Shown here piece by piece: positions 44,674-56,700 of a stretch of 64,000 nucleotides of DNA; within the stretch, counting starts at the first letter, position 1; every line of letters begins with the position of its first letter. The position numbers and the translations under genes are program-made. The DNA is from Dipteris shenzhenensis (lineage: Eukaryota > Polypodiophyta > Polypodiopsida > Gleicheniales). Below the pieces are notes generated by a model that saw only the letters and a list, made by a program, of their open reading frames with translations, made no database searches and had not been told where the DNA came from. The DNA lies in assembly GCA_047967505.1 (NCBI GenBank), contig CM106538.1. One strand, 5' to 3'.

Positions 44674-47640
44674 ATGACTGCTCACATCAAATTTTATACA
44701 CTCAATGTCCAGGGCATGTATGACAGTAGGAAATGGAAATCTGTGTGGCTGTACATCAACAGATTTCAGCCTGACATAGTGGCATTACAAGAACACAACC
44801 AACATATTTATGCAGGTAAGATAGGACACTACTGTGGATATGATATTTTCTATGCTGGGGAGCAATCTTTCTCAGGGGTTGTCCTTCAGATCAAACATGA
44901 GCTTCAACCAGTCATTGCTTTAAATGACAACAAAGGTAGATGGCTTGTTCTCCAATGCATTATTAGAGGAGAGGTGTTTGAATTTGCTTCAGTTTATGCA
45001 CCTTAGTCCTCTAGAGAAAGAACTGCAATTTGGGATGCCATGCAACAATATCCGTGGAGATATCATGCCTACATATGTGGGGATTTCAATAATGCTCCAC
45101 AACAGGGAGACAACACCTCCAGACATGACCATATGTTATCTCCTGAAAGGCATGCATGGTCTCAACTACTTTTGCATCTGGATTTGGTTGACCTTTGGAA
45201 GGAATTGCAGCCTTTGTCACCGGGCTACACTTTTTAACATAATGCTCTTTCCGCTTATCAGGCATGTCTGGATCGATGGTATACTGTCGCTCCCCAACAA
45301 AATGGGGATTTCACATGCAAAATGTGGATTGACTATGCCTTTGTGCATTCAGACCATGCACCACTATGGTTGTGGTTATCTTTTCATAATATGCCAGATG
45401 CTAGATTGCCACAAAGGAGACATCTAATCATAAACAATAGTTATTTGCAACATGCTGATTTCAAGGCAATGGTTACTGAAGCAGCTCATTGTCTTTCCTC
45501 TAGCAGCCATCTTCATGTTGATGGTGCCTGGGATTCTTTTATTTCTAAAATGCAAGTTGTGATTAGAGCTTATGGCAAGTCTTACATGAAGACTCCGAGG
45601 GAAACCATTGCTCAGGCCAAATCCACTTGTCAAGACCTCATTGAACTCAGTCATCATCGTTCGTTGTCCATGCATGAGCAAACAACACTATGCTAGACCA
45701 GACATTGTCTTAAACTAAATGATCATAGGAAACTGGCAAAATGGGAGACTAGAGCAAGACAAAGAGCCTTTACAGATAAAGGTTGCTCTTCCAAAGAATT
45801 TTTCAAAAGTTTACATCAGAGGAGAATCAAAATAGAAATTTGCAGAGTGCTTATGCTCGATGGATCATGGACTACTTCACGGTTTCTATATGTGTGCATC
45901 ATTTCTCTCAGCAATTTGGCTCTGCAGCTCCTCCCTCGCAACAGATTTTGCTTGCACAAAATTTACTGTTGCAACATGTTTCTCCTATCATTTCCCCTAC
46001 TCAAGCTTTGGAATTGGAGGAACCCTTTACTGAGAGGGAACTGTCAAATGCGATCAAATCATGTGGCAGATGGAAATCCCCTGGATGGGATGGTTTAATA
46101 GTCGAATTTTTTCTAGCATACTGGCCTATTTTGAAGCATTCATTGCTATATATGGTGAATGCTGCGTGGCAAAATCAAAAAATGCCGAACACATGGAAGA
46201 GAGGTCTTGTTAAACTCCTTCCCAAAAAACAAATTTGTGAGTCTTTGGCAGATTGGAGACCTATCACTCTTATGCCAGTAATTTACAAAGTCACCACCAA
46301 AATTATTATCGATCGGCTAAAGGGGATTTTACATGATGGGTTGCATCCTGCTCAATATGGCTTTGTCCCGCACAGGCATATCACCGATAACATTGCTAAT
46401 GCCTACACTGGAATTGAATATGCCAAATACACACAGTAGGATGTTTTGTTATTGCAAGTTGATATTGCCAAAGCATTTGATACTGTTCGATTGGGATTTT
46501 ATTTCATCGACTATGCAAGCATTGGGGTTTCGCACAAAAATGCAGCAACTCATTACTTGGTTATATCAAGATAGTGAAGCTGCCTGCATACTCTCAGGCG
46601 ATATTTCTCCATCCTGGACTCTTGCTTGCTGTGTCAGGCAAGGATGTCCCCTGAGTGCTTTACTTTTTGCCATAGCCACTCATCCACTGCTTCAATATCT
46701 GGATCACCTCTTGGACACCGACCAGTTGCACGGTTTGGAGATTCTTGGCAGTCATAGCATGATTACTCAGGCATATGCTGATGATTCATTCTTTACTCCA
46801 AAAAATACTCGGGCTGATCTGTCCATGATTATGCATGCTCTTTCTACATATGGATTGGCTGCTGGCCTTCGGGTAAATTTTCAGAAATCAAAATTGCTGC
46901 CGTTACATGCACAGGAATGGCACAACCTTCTATGGCTTGGGGAAATTGTCCCCGCTTCTCAATTCATTTGACATCTTGGTTATCCTCTAGGCTGGGGACT
47001 CACCCGTTCACAACAAAACTGATTGGGTGCTAGTAAAGTTAAGGGCAAAACTTGAATATTGGAAGCTTGCAACTTGGCCATTACATGTTCGTTTGAGAAT
47101 TACACAATCCATTTTGATAGCATACATACAATTTTATCTGCCTCTCACTATGTTCACTAAGGCAGATCTGGTTTCATTTATGTCAGCTATCATGGAAATT
47201 TTCTGGCGTTCAAAACACGGCAAGAAAAGTCTCAGATTACTCTCTATGCATCGTCTCTGTTCTCCAAAGATGCACGGGGGTCTGAACATTCTCAACATTC
47301 AAATGCATTTACTTGCTCACAGAGGGAAAATGATGATACAGTTTATGCAAGGAGATCAGCCTTGGGCTTTCATGATCCGCTCTCTCTTATTACATCTTCA
47401 TACATCTGCCTTTGGGAATTGGTAGCCTACTCAGTGGGATTTTTTATTTCGCTTTATCCAAGGCAAGATCAGAGGATGCCCTTTTGTCTCTTGTCTACTT
47501 CTTGATTGGAAACACATTCTATCCCACTTGGAATGGCATGGCAGGGACTCTCTCTCGGCAGGCAACTCTTTGAGGGTAGAGAATATTTTTTGGTCTAAAT
47601 TATTCCACCCTCCTAAAGGTTGCGGATTAACCCCTATAAT
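44674..47640 (+). pseudogene. LINE B3 ORF2 (endonuclease and RT, decayed)
   Basis: Endonuclease: LNVQGMY, LQEHNQH, YICGDFNNAP (about 45070), with TAG at 45004-45006 where a Gln is likely. RT: GWDGLIVEFF, LADWRPITLMPVIYK, QVDIAKAFDTV (46453-46485), then a frame change, VRQGCPLSALLFAIATHPLL (about 46637) and YADDSFF (about 46777). TAG at 46437-46439 replaces the Gln seen in B1. The frame also shifts near 45240, 45800 and 46975. Not functional. Confidence 0.75.
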
Positions 47641-47905
47641 GTTGGCACTCGCTAGAGGATATGGAGAAAGCCCCTATTATGGCATTTACTTCTTAATCAT
47701 TTATCTCTTTCTTTTTCCCCTTTGATTTTAATGGTTTTGTTCCTTTTCTTTTTTTAAAAAGCTTTTCCCAAGTTTTGTTACTAATTACCCTCACTGTTGG
47801 TTAATTTCTTTTCATCAGTGTTATCATTCCCACTTTTGTCATCTCTCACACAGGTTTTCCTTTTTCCCCCTAATTCTCTCATTGCCCCCTCTAATTTACT
47901 ATAGC

Positions 47906-47908
<3 letters not shown>
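47641..47908. other. Pyrimidine-rich flank left of LINE B1
   Basis: T/C-rich sequence without coding potential, leading directly into the (CA)n tract. The far side of LINE B2 (57533 onward) is also pyrimidine-rich, which fits one original locus now split by B1 and B2. Confidence 0.4.

Positions 47909-47984
<76 letters not shown>
47909..47984 (+). repeat. (CA)38 microsatellite at the 3' end of LINE B1
   Basis: Uninterrupted CA for 76 bp, followed after ta by the oligo(T) that is the poly(A) tail of B1 read on the plus strand. Confidence 0.97.
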
Positions 47985-47987
<3 letters not shown>

Positions 47988-48092
47988 TTTTTTTTGGTAA
48001 AATCCATTGTATTTATATCCTCATAAATTTACAATATGGGAAGTCTCCCACACACTAGCAAAGAACTCCGAAAGAGAGCCCAATAGAAGAAC

Positions 48093-51000
48093 TCAAAAAC
48101 AAGTAGAGAACACTTCAAGGCTAGTAGCATCCAAATCCCTTGCAGCAAGACTGTCATGTAAGGATTGCTTGAGGGACATTCTGAAGAAAATATATGCCTG
48201 AGGAAACTGTTGACCCATCCTAGAATGCAGTCTCTGTGTCCAAATGGTCCATAATACCCAAAAGCGAGTCCAATGAAAGAAAAGGAGTAATGGAGACATC
48301 TGAGATGAGAGGCATCCAAACATCCAGAAAAGTTTCCCAAATCTGATAGAAGGGAACCGAAGCTGCAGTAAATGAGAAACATGAGTGATCAATGTGCGAG
48401 AGTGCGGGCAAAACCATAATAAGTGAGGAACTGTCTCGCGGGGATGAGAGCAACGGGGGCAGAAAGGAGAAGCAATGCGGCATGCTGCCAATTTCACCCC
48501 AATGGAAAAGGCTCCCACTATACATCTCCAAAAGAAAAGCCTCTGTTTCAATGGCAATTTGGCTTTCCAGATTTTCATGAGTCGGGATTGCCACCAAGAT
48601 AAAGGCCTATCCAAATTCCAAAGAGTGTTGGCATGCTTGTCAATCCATGGCTGTGGAAGAAGAAATCTGTAAACCTTCGAGGAGGTCAGATTGTGTATTG
48701 AGAGCGTATGGGTAGCAGGAGGTATGGAAGTCAAATTCCAGTCCATTAATCTGTCCTGTGCAAACAGTGGAGGAACCGGAACAAATGGCTGCAACATAGT
48801 TGAAAGTGTTCTCCAGATGGATCTATGATGCAGACCCAAGGAGAATGTCCTGCAAGCTTGTAGAAATGAAAGTGTATAGCCTTGTTGATCCACAACATCA
48901 CCAACAAATCTTATGCCCAATTTCATGAGATTATATGCTTTGATAGGTGCCTGTAAAGCGAGAGGCGATGCAAACACCTTGCTCCAATGGATGCTTTCCA
49001 ATCGAAAAGAATTACCATGATGAGAGGAAGCACCTGTCCATTTTGCATATGAAAGAATTCTCTTCCAATCATGAAGAAAAGCAGTAGAAACAGGGCAACC
49101 AAGAATTTTTCCCTGAAAGGAAGATAAAACTGCTTCCCAGTGATCTGTAATCCAATGCCCATATGCATGGGAAGCCATGTTTCCACACATAGCTGCTAAC
49201 ATAATAGCCCATGGTTGTTTTTGCTGAAAAAAATCAGCAATCATAGTGCTCTTTCTTGCCAACATATGAACCTGGAGATTGAGAATATTCAGCCCCCCAT
49301 GAGTCTTGGGTGAACAAATAGACTGCATAGGTAGTAGTCGCAAAGCTTTTTTATGAGATTTGCTTTTCCAAAATATCTCCATAGCTTGGGACATATAGGA
49401 AGCCAAATGCTTGAAAGACCAAGGAAGAAGAGGCAAATAAAATTGCACATATGCCATAATGATGGACTGTACTATCCGGAGTCGAACATGTAGAGGCCAA
49501 GTGGACAAATGCCAGTATTCCAGCTTCTTGTTGATCTTTTGAAGCACCCATTTGAGCTGTTGTTGCGGAGTAATATTCCAGCCAATGGGGTATCCGAGAT
49601 GTCTGACAATAGTAAGGGAAGAGATAATGTGGCCTGGCCAAAAAAGTGCATGCCAATCAGCTTCTTTCAAAGCTAGAAGTTTTGATTTCTGAAAATTGAT
49701 ATGCAGTCCAGCAGCTATGCCAAAATCATTCAGTGTATGCATCAAACGAGAAAGATCACTTTGAGAATTCCTTGGCATGAAGTATGAATCATCAGCATAG
49801 GCCTGTGCAAGAAAAGACTGTGCCCCTGGAATTTGCAAGCCATGAAGCTGTCCTATATCTGCCAGATAGTCCATATGCAAGAGTAACGGATGGGTAGCAA
49901 TGGCATACAGTAAGGAACTAAGAGGGCAACCCTGTCTCACTGAGCGAGTCATAGTCCAGGTTCTTGACAACCCACCACCAAGCAAGCACTGTGCCGTGGC
50001 GTGAGAATAAAGCTAGTAAATGATGTGGACGAGTCGAGGGCCAAATCCCAATTTTTGCATAGTTTGAGAGATGAAATCCCAATGGACAGTATCAAAAGCT
50101 TTCGCAATGTCTACTTGCAGAATGAGAACATCTTGTTTAGAATATTTGGCATACTCAATCGCAAGCAAGGCATTGGAGATATTGTCAGTGATCTGCCTTC
50201 TGGGGACAAACCCATACTGCCTAGGATGAAGTCTTGCTTGCAAGAGGAAGCGAACCCTGAGGACAATCATTTTAGCAATGAGTTTGTAAATGACAGGCAT
50301 GAGGGATATAGGCCGCCAATCAGCCATCGTCTCACACAACCTTTTTTTGGGAATCAATTTTACTAGGCCATGTTTCCAGGATGGAGGAAGAGATTGTTCT
50401 GCCCAAGCATGATTGATCATTAGAAGGAGAGTGTTCTTGAGATCACCCCAAAATGCACGGAAGAATTCAACAGTCAGTCCATCCCAACCAGGGGAGCTGC
50501 TTTTGCGTAGATGACTCAAAGCATCTTCCAGTTCACTAAGCATAAAAGGCTGCTCCAATGCATGGGCCTGTTCCCGACATACTATGGGCTGAACATGCAT
50601 AAGGAATTGAGACCTGGCTGCATTTACTTGCATCAAATGATCAGGTTGAGAAGAAAGGAGATGCTGAAAATGACTAGAACATTGCAATTCCAAGTCTGAT
50701 TTGGAAATGGTCCAGGTGCCATCAGCTTTCTTGATCCTGCAAATATCCTCCTTTCGCCTATCCGCATGGAGACTTTTAAAAAAGGCTTTGGAGGAGCAGC
50801 CCTTATCCAAAAGGGGTTTCATACGAGCTCGGATTTGCCACTTCTTTAATTTGCGAAGATCATTTTGATGGATGATATGAACCGCATAAGCACAAGAATC
50901 CTGTTCAGAAGAAGTAAGCTGCCTATGAGAACTGATTGCATCCATTTGCTGCTTGTGGGATTGAGCCCATTTTATCTTGAGCCGAAGGTTTTCCATGTAA

Positions 51001-51911
51001 CTCCGTCCGTAGTCTTGAATAACAGCCTGTAAGCGATGAGCAAGACTGATCCAAGCAAAATCCATATCCTCCTGAGCATGTAAGAGGAGGGGACGGACAG
51101 CCACTCTCACCATGTTCTGAAATTGTTGATGAAGCAAGTAGGCACTATTAACATGGAGCAAGCGATGACCAAAAAACGGCATATCATCTGTCAGACGTGC
51201 TATTGATAATGTCAAGCATACTGGAAAATGATCAGATAGCAGGAGGGAGTGATCAATCCGCAATGTACATGTAAAATCAGCATACTGCTGAGCATGCAGC
51301 AAATACCATCTGTCAAGTCGAGCCCAGTAATGAGTAAAGGCATTGTGATGATATGTATAACCCATATCTGTGTCCCTTGTTGAGAGCCATAGATCTTCTG
51401 CATGCAGAGATGAGAGCATATCTTCCCAATGTCGGGACTCAGTGGGGATCATGTGAGAGCGATGAGTAGTATTGTCTTGGGAGGCAGGCGAATTGTTAAA
51501 GTCTCCACACAAAAAAGCATTGGAAAGCCATGGGTATTGTTTGAGGGAGGCCCACATTTGAGCTCTAGTCGCAGAAGTTTGTGAGGCATAAACAGATGCT
51601 ATTTCATAGAGAGTATCCTGCCAGGTGCACCTGATCACCATCCATCGACCCTGAGGATCATTGTGGGCCACCGTGGGCTGTATATCATGTTTTACCAGCA
51701 TCCAAACCCCCGAAAAGTGCATTGTACCAGCATAAAAAATATCATAACCAGCATAGTGGCCTTGCTGGCCAGCCAAGAAGTGTTGGTTGTGTTCTTGTAA
51801 GGAGATCACATCGGGATGCATTCTATGTACATAATGCCAGAAAAGTCTCCACTTATTGACATTGCAAAGACCCTGAACATTGTATGTAATGCAAGTAATT
51901 GAAGTAGACAT
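48093..51911 (-). CDS. LINE B1 ORF2: endonuclease-reverse transcriptase, one in-frame amber
   Basis: 1273 codons in one frame from ATG 51911 (MSTSITCITYNVQGLCNVNK), broken only by TAG at 50015-50013 (codon 633). Endonuclease: N11, E40, GDFNN 136-140, DRWY 200-203, SDH 226-228. RT: GWDGLTVEFF about 475-484, DWRPISLMPVIYK 531-543, VDIAKAFD 600-607 with catalytic D601, then VRQGCPLSSLLYA from 658 and YADD 705-708 with the second catalytic pair. zf-RVT-like end about 1085-1170 (PFCPRCSHPRETVPHLLWFC). No RNase H domain is seen. B3 has Trp where the amber stands, so one G-to-A change explains it. It would nick target DNA and reverse transcribe in place, but makes only a truncated protein unless read through. 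Confidence 0.85.
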
Positions 51912-51958
51912 AAAAGATATGTACAGTCAAACCAAAAGGCAGAATAGAGTGTAAACTG

Positions 51959-53164
51959 TCAGGCCTCAGCCATGACATCAACATCCACCTGGGCTCCTGG
52001 ATCATTAGCTCTATGATCCTCATCATTATCACATACAGGGATGCCTCTTTTTAGCACATCAACCCACAATTGAGAAGCAAGGCTGTCAGCAGGGGAAGAG
52101 GTCTGACCAGGGGTAGAAATTGAAGCATCCCAATGGCGAGATTGTAGTGGACGTGGTTTGAGAGCAAATACCTTTTTGGGTTGCTGCCAGGCACCCTGGG
52201 GAGAGACATGAGATTCTGAAATTTTGCCCTTACCCTTATCCTTTTGCTTAGCTGAAACCTGAAGTACATTTTCTTTGGAAGGGACAGATTTGAGAGCCAC
52301 ATCACCCAGTTTGGTAGGCATTGCCTTAGACCCCGAGGCATAAGTCGGAGGGGGAGTATTTTCTGGAGCAATAGCTGTGGGTGGGAGCTGATGCAGAACT
52401 GCAGGACACTGTGAGGCTAAGTGGCCAAACTTATGGCATGTGAAACAAGCACCTGCAAAAACTCCCCATTTCAAGTCAAAATATTTTTCACCAAGGGGAA
52501 CATCCTCCACTTCTACCGCAATGGAAGGAGGGGTTGGGTGATCTGTATCCCAAAGAATACAAAAGCGATTGCGATTACCCGAAGGGCGGGGTGGGCATAC
52601 AACTTGCCCCAAAGTGGCTGCCAAACTTGGTAACTCAGCCCTCATATAGTCTGGAAAATCCACTACCTCAACCCATACGGGGCAGTGATGTCGAATGAGG
52701 CTGTGGTAATCTTTGTTTGGCGACCATGGCATGACATGCACCATTTGTCTGCCATAGAAAAGGGGCGACATCTCCAAAATCTGCTGGCGATATGAGGCAT
52801 CCGAAAAGTGCACCTCATAAAAACCCCTAGAAGCAAAATATACCCGTTCAACAAAGCAGCCTCCCAACAATGCCTGAACCCACTGAGCCACATCATTTGC
52901 TGAAGGTAACTTTCCTGGGAAGAAGATGATAACTGCTTGCTGAGAGAATTTTCGAAGAGGAGCAACCAATGATGGAAGCTTCAACTTGTATTTGATGGCC
53001 GGGGGAGGTTTGGCCCACTCCTTCCGGCTGTACTGAAATTCATCTTTAAGCATATCAAAGACATAGTGAGCGTCGACCGAATCTGTAGTAGAAAAATCAA
53101 CCTGTTGTCTTTTGGAGTCCCGGGTCGACTCCTTACGAGAGTAGCTTTTGAACTGATCTTCCAT
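51959..53164 (-). CDS. LINE B1 ORF1: DUF4283-like RNA-binding protein with CCHC knuckle
   Basis: 401 residues from ATG 53164 (MEDQFKSYSRKESTRDSKRQ); a longer frame upstream has no ATG. Residues about 75-230 resemble DUF4283 (VAPLRKFSQQAVIIFFPGKL, VHVMPWSPNKDYHSL, CPVWVEVVDFPDYMR), the gag-like domain common in plant LINE ORF1. CCHC knuckle at 240-253 (CFTCHKFGHLASQC). The tail is Pro/Ser/Lys-rich and ends with acidic residues. It should coat LINE RNA in the RNP with ORF2. It is intact, and ORF2 follows in another frame after a 47-bp spacer, so ORF2 needs reinitiation or an internal start. Confidence 0.85.
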   Translation of the reverse strand: MEDQFKSYSRKESTRDSKRQQVDFSTTDSVDAHYVFDMLKDEFQYSRKEWAKPPPAIKYKLKLPSLVAPLRKFSQQAVIIFFPGKLPSANDVAQWVQALLGGCFVERVYFASRGFYEVHFSDASYRQQILEMSPLFYGRQMVHVMPWSPNKDYHSLIRHHCPVWVEVVDFPDYMRAELPSLAATLGQVVCPPRPSGNRNRFCILWDTDHPTPPSIAVEVEDVPLGEKYFDLKWGVFAGACFTCHKFGHLASQCPAVLHQLPPTAIAPENTPPPTYASGSKAMPTKLGDVALKSVPSKENVLQVSAKQKDKGKGKISESHVSPQGAWQQPKKVFALKPRPLQSRHWDASISTPGQTSSPADSLASQLWVDVLKRGIPVCDNDEDHRANDPGAQVDVDVMAEA

Positions 53165-53646
53165 GAAGAGAAACAGGGCAGGATTGAAGGAAGGGCGGAA
53201 CAAAGAAGGGCTGTACGGACGAAGAATAGGCTAGAGATGCGAGCTGTACGGAATGAAGGAGGAGGCAGGGAGAGTAAAGACTGTACGGATTTCAGAAGTG
53301 GAAAGGGCGGCTGACGCAGCAGGCAAGACTATATGTACGGAAAAGGGCGAGTGGTACGGCTGTGCAACGGGGAAGATGGCGTAGGGCAAGCAGACGCGAC
53401 GGAGCAACGCAGAGAAAGAGAGGTGTGGCTGTACGGCGTCCGTACAAAAGTACGGCGTCCGTACAGTTGTACGGGCAGAACGCAGGAGCGAGCGGAAGAA
53501 CGCAGGGATGAACAGAAACGTGACGCGGACGTGTACGGAGAGCGCAGGGATGAGCGGAGACCCTCGAGTCGTGTTCGTTTCTCTCACACACTTCGTCTCC
53601 CTCGCCGTCGTCTCTCCTCCTCGACTCGTCGCCTCCACACACACTG
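53165..53646 (-). promoter_or_regulatory. LINE B1 5' leader with eleven CCGTAC/GTACGG motifs
   Basis: About 480 bp between the (CA)n tract and the ORF1 ATG, much richer in G+C than the rest of the element. GTAC occurs at 53213, 53246, 53283, 53335, 53354, 53431, 53442, 53450, 53461, 53469 and 53533. Every one is part of GTACGG or CCGTAC; nine of eleven read CCGTAC on the LINE sense strand. LINEs carry their promoter in the 5' UTR, so this is the likely promoter. GTAC is the core bound by plant SBP-box factors, and tccgtacaa (53439-53447) fits the TNCGTACAA consensus. Confidence 0.6.
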
Positions 53647-53647
53647 A

Positions 53648-53685
53648 CACACACACACACACACACACACACCACCACCACCACA

Positions 53686-53735
<50 letters not shown>
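53648..53735 (+). repeat. (CA)n/(CCA)n microsatellite between LINE B1 and LINE B2
   Basis: (CA)n, a short ccaccaccaccacacca interruption, then (CA)n again up to 53735. It meets the 5' leader of B1 on the left and the oligo(T) (poly(A) tail) of B2 at 53738-53748 on the right. Confidence 0.97.
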
Positions 53736-53737
<2 letters not shown>

Positions 53738-53742
<5 letters not shown>

Positions 53743-56700
53743 TTTTTTGGTAAATCCATGAGAGGTATATTATCAGCAAGATTTACATGAGGGTCTCAAA
53801 AAACAGAGAGCCTCAACAGGAAATCAAAAGCAAAGAGAAACTATTTCCAGGCATGATTGAGGAAGATCTCCTTGATGGCAAGCATCATAGATAGATTGCC
53901 GTAGGGAGAGTTTGAAATATTCATAAGATTGCAAGAACGGATTCCCAAAATATCTCATGTTGTGATCCTGCCATATGGTCCAAAAAGCCCAATATCTGAC
54001 CCAGTACAAAAATAAAGAGTAATGGACCAAGGTTGTAGGAAGTCTGCCAAAGAGCCAAAAATGTTTCCCAAAAGGAGAGTTAGGGAAACGAAGGCGAAGC
54101 AACATGGAAATTTTGCATATAAAGGTCTTAGTGCTGGAGCACATCCAAAACAAATGAGGCACCGTTTCAGAAGGGGCCATGCATCGAAGACAAGAAGCAG
54201 ATGCAATCCTTCGTTGAGCCAGAGTGACCCCCACGGATAAGGTTCCTGTAAGACAATGCCATAGGAAAAGCTTTTGCTTGAGAGGCAATTTGCTCCTCCA
54301 TAAATTGCGGAGATTCTTTTGCCACCAATTAAGTGATTTTGCCATATGCCAAAGAGAATTAGCATGTAAGTGAATCCATGGTGACGACTGGAGGAAAGAG
54401 TATGTCGCCCTAACCGTTAGGTCAGAAAGAGTAACAGGACGAGAATTTGAGCCCACCAGGTGTAACTGCCAATCGTGTAATCGGTCCCTGTTAGATAAAC
54501 GAGGGATGGGAAGAAAAGGCTGCAGCAATTCAACATTTTTTCCCCAAATAAACCTGTGATGCATGGCTAGTGGATAAGAAGCCATGGCTTGAGGGAAGGA
54601 AAGCATTTGACCAGTAGCATCAACAACATCATTTATACACCTGATCCCCAATTTGCTGAGATTATATGCCCGAATCGGCTCTTGGAGGGCCAATGGAGGA
54701 TCAAAAATAGCACTCCAGTAAATACTTTCTTGCCGAAGGGAATTGGCATGAGACAAAACAGAAGGGGCCTAATGAGCATGCGAAAGGACCTGTTTCCAAT
54801 CGCTAATAAGTGAAGTAGCAAAAGGGCAACCCGGGATAGAGCCTACAAATCTACCCAAAATGACCTCCCAAAAATCAGTGATCCATGCACCATGTGCAGT
54901 AGTACGTAAGGACGTGCACATGGTTGCAAGCATATGAGTCCATGGCTAATTCTGACGAAAAAAGGTGAGTAGAAGAGGAATTTTCCTGGCCAAGACATGG
55001 TGCACAATATTCAGCACATTCAATCCACCGTGCATCCTTGGGGAACAGACTTTTGTCATCCTCATAAGTCTTAGAGCTTTAGCAGAAGACTTTGTTTTCC
55101 ATAACAGTTCCATAGCATGAGACATAAAGGCAGAAATGTCATGAGAAGTCCAATGCATCAAAGGCAAATAATACTGAACATAAGCCATGATAATCGACTG
55201 GACAATCTGGAGCCTAACATGGAGTGGCCAAGTGGAGAGCTTCCAATAATGGAGTTTGGCATGAAGCTTGTCAAAAATCCACTTTAGCTGTTGTTTCCTA
55301 GTGATGTGCCAGCCAATAGGGTGACCAAGATGGCGGACCACATCATAGGGCTACATAATGTGCCCAGGCCATAGAAGAGCATGCCAATCATATGAATGCA
55401 AAGGTATGAGGCTAGTTTTATCAAAATTAACATTCAAGCTAGCAGCCAATCCATATGAAGAAAGAGTGTCCATAATAGTCTTCAACTTCTGTGGAGAATT
55501 ATGTTGCATAAAAAAAGAATCATCTGCATAAGCCTGAGCGATAAAAAAAGGGGCTCTAGGAATCTGAAGACCAGTGAGAAGACCTTGTGCAGTAAGATGA
55601 TCCAAGTATGAGAGAAGTGGGTGAGTAGCAATGGCATATAACAGGGCACTGAGTGGACATCCTTGTCGAACCGAGTGACCTAAGGACCAAGATTGCGAGA
55701 GATGATTTCCAAGGATGCATTGGGCTATAGAGCCAGCATATAAGCAGTAGATGACATTAGCCATTTTTGGCCCGAAGCCCATCTTAGCCATTGTTTGTGA
55801 GATAAAATCCCAGTTGACCGTGTCAAAAGCTTTGGCAAAGTCCACTTGCATAATAAAAACATCCTATTCAGAATATTTTGCATATTCAATAGCCATGAGA
55901 GCATTGCCAATATTATCATGAATCTGCCTCCGAGGGACGAAACCATATTGCAAAGGATGCAAACCCTCATAAAGCACTTGATGAAGACGGTGCACTAGCA
56001 TTTTAGCAAAGAGTTTGTAAACAACAGGCATCAATGTGATGGGCCTCCAATCCATGAGATGCTCACACAATTTCCTCTTGGGAATGAGTTTAACTATGCC
56101 ACGCTTCCATGAGGAGGGGAGTAGTCCTGTGTGCCAAGAGTTATTAATCATGATGACACCTTTAAGGTCCTCCCAAAAGTGTAAGAAAAATCCACTGTGA
56201 GACCATCATACCCCGGTGCCTTACCAGGGCTAAGATGAGACAAGGCATCATCAAGCTCCTTATCAGTGAAAGGCATATCCAGTTTGAGAGCTTCCTGTGG
56301 GTTGATAATGGGATGCACATGATGCAAAAGAGTCTCCCGAGCTTGTAATTCTTGCAAAGAAGTAGTATTAGGGGGTGCAAACAGCTTCTGAAAGTAAGAA
56401 AAGCATTCATGTTGAAGCTCTGAGAAAGACCGAGTCCATTCACCATCCTGTTTATGGACTCTGAGGCAAGATGTCTTTCTCCTAAAAGCATGTAACCCTT
56501 GAAAAAAGGATTTAGAAGAGCATCCTTTATCCAAAAATTGAGTCATCCTTGCCCGAAACTGCCACTTGGCCAATTTGCGTCGGTCATTAGCTTGCAAAAG
56601 AGCTTTTGACTGAGCGAGAGTGTCCATTTGTTGGGAAGAAAGGGGCTGCATCTGAAAAACTACAGTCAAATACTGAACCACTGCTTTAGCATGCTAAACT

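Larger units (their letters stand above)
44048..47640 (+). mobile_element. LINE family B, copy B3 (decayed, both ends missing)
   Basis: Starts inside ORF1 just before the zinc knuckle (KWGLFAGACFECKKFGHM). ORF1 ends at TGA about 44617. ORF2 begins at ATG 44674 (MTAHIKFYTLNVQGMYD) and can be followed through endonuclease and RT to about 47640 with at least five frame changes. It stops being alignable with B1 at FWSKLFHPP, so the zf-RVT end, 3' UTR and poly(A) are gone. The opposite orientation to B1/B2 and the decay show it is an older copy. Confidence 0.8.
47987..53646 (-). mobile_element. LINE family B, copy B1: near-intact, full-length element
   Basis: About 5.66 kb on the minus strand: GC-rich 5' leader (53646-53165), ORF1 (53164-51959), 47-bp spacer, ORF2 (51911-48093), 3' UTR (48092-47996) ending ggattttacc plus 9 A. 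The only coding defect noticed is one amber codon in ORF2. Both outer ends meet (CA)n repeats (47909-47984 and 53648-53735), so a TSD cannot be told from microsatellite. Composition is AT-rich compared with family A. It is the best preserved LINE in the window and probably the youngest. Confidence 0.88.

Noticed and set aside
47909-53735. (CA)n tracts as composite target-site duplication of measurable length for B1
   Set aside because: Microsatellite length changes too fast and the tract at 53648 also borders B2, so no TSD length can be claimed.
53231-53779. Minus-strand frames of 155-182 codons with long Val-Cys runs
   Set aside because: They run through the (CA)n tract and the LINE B1 leader in other frames than ORF1; Val-Cys is the translation of GT repeats.
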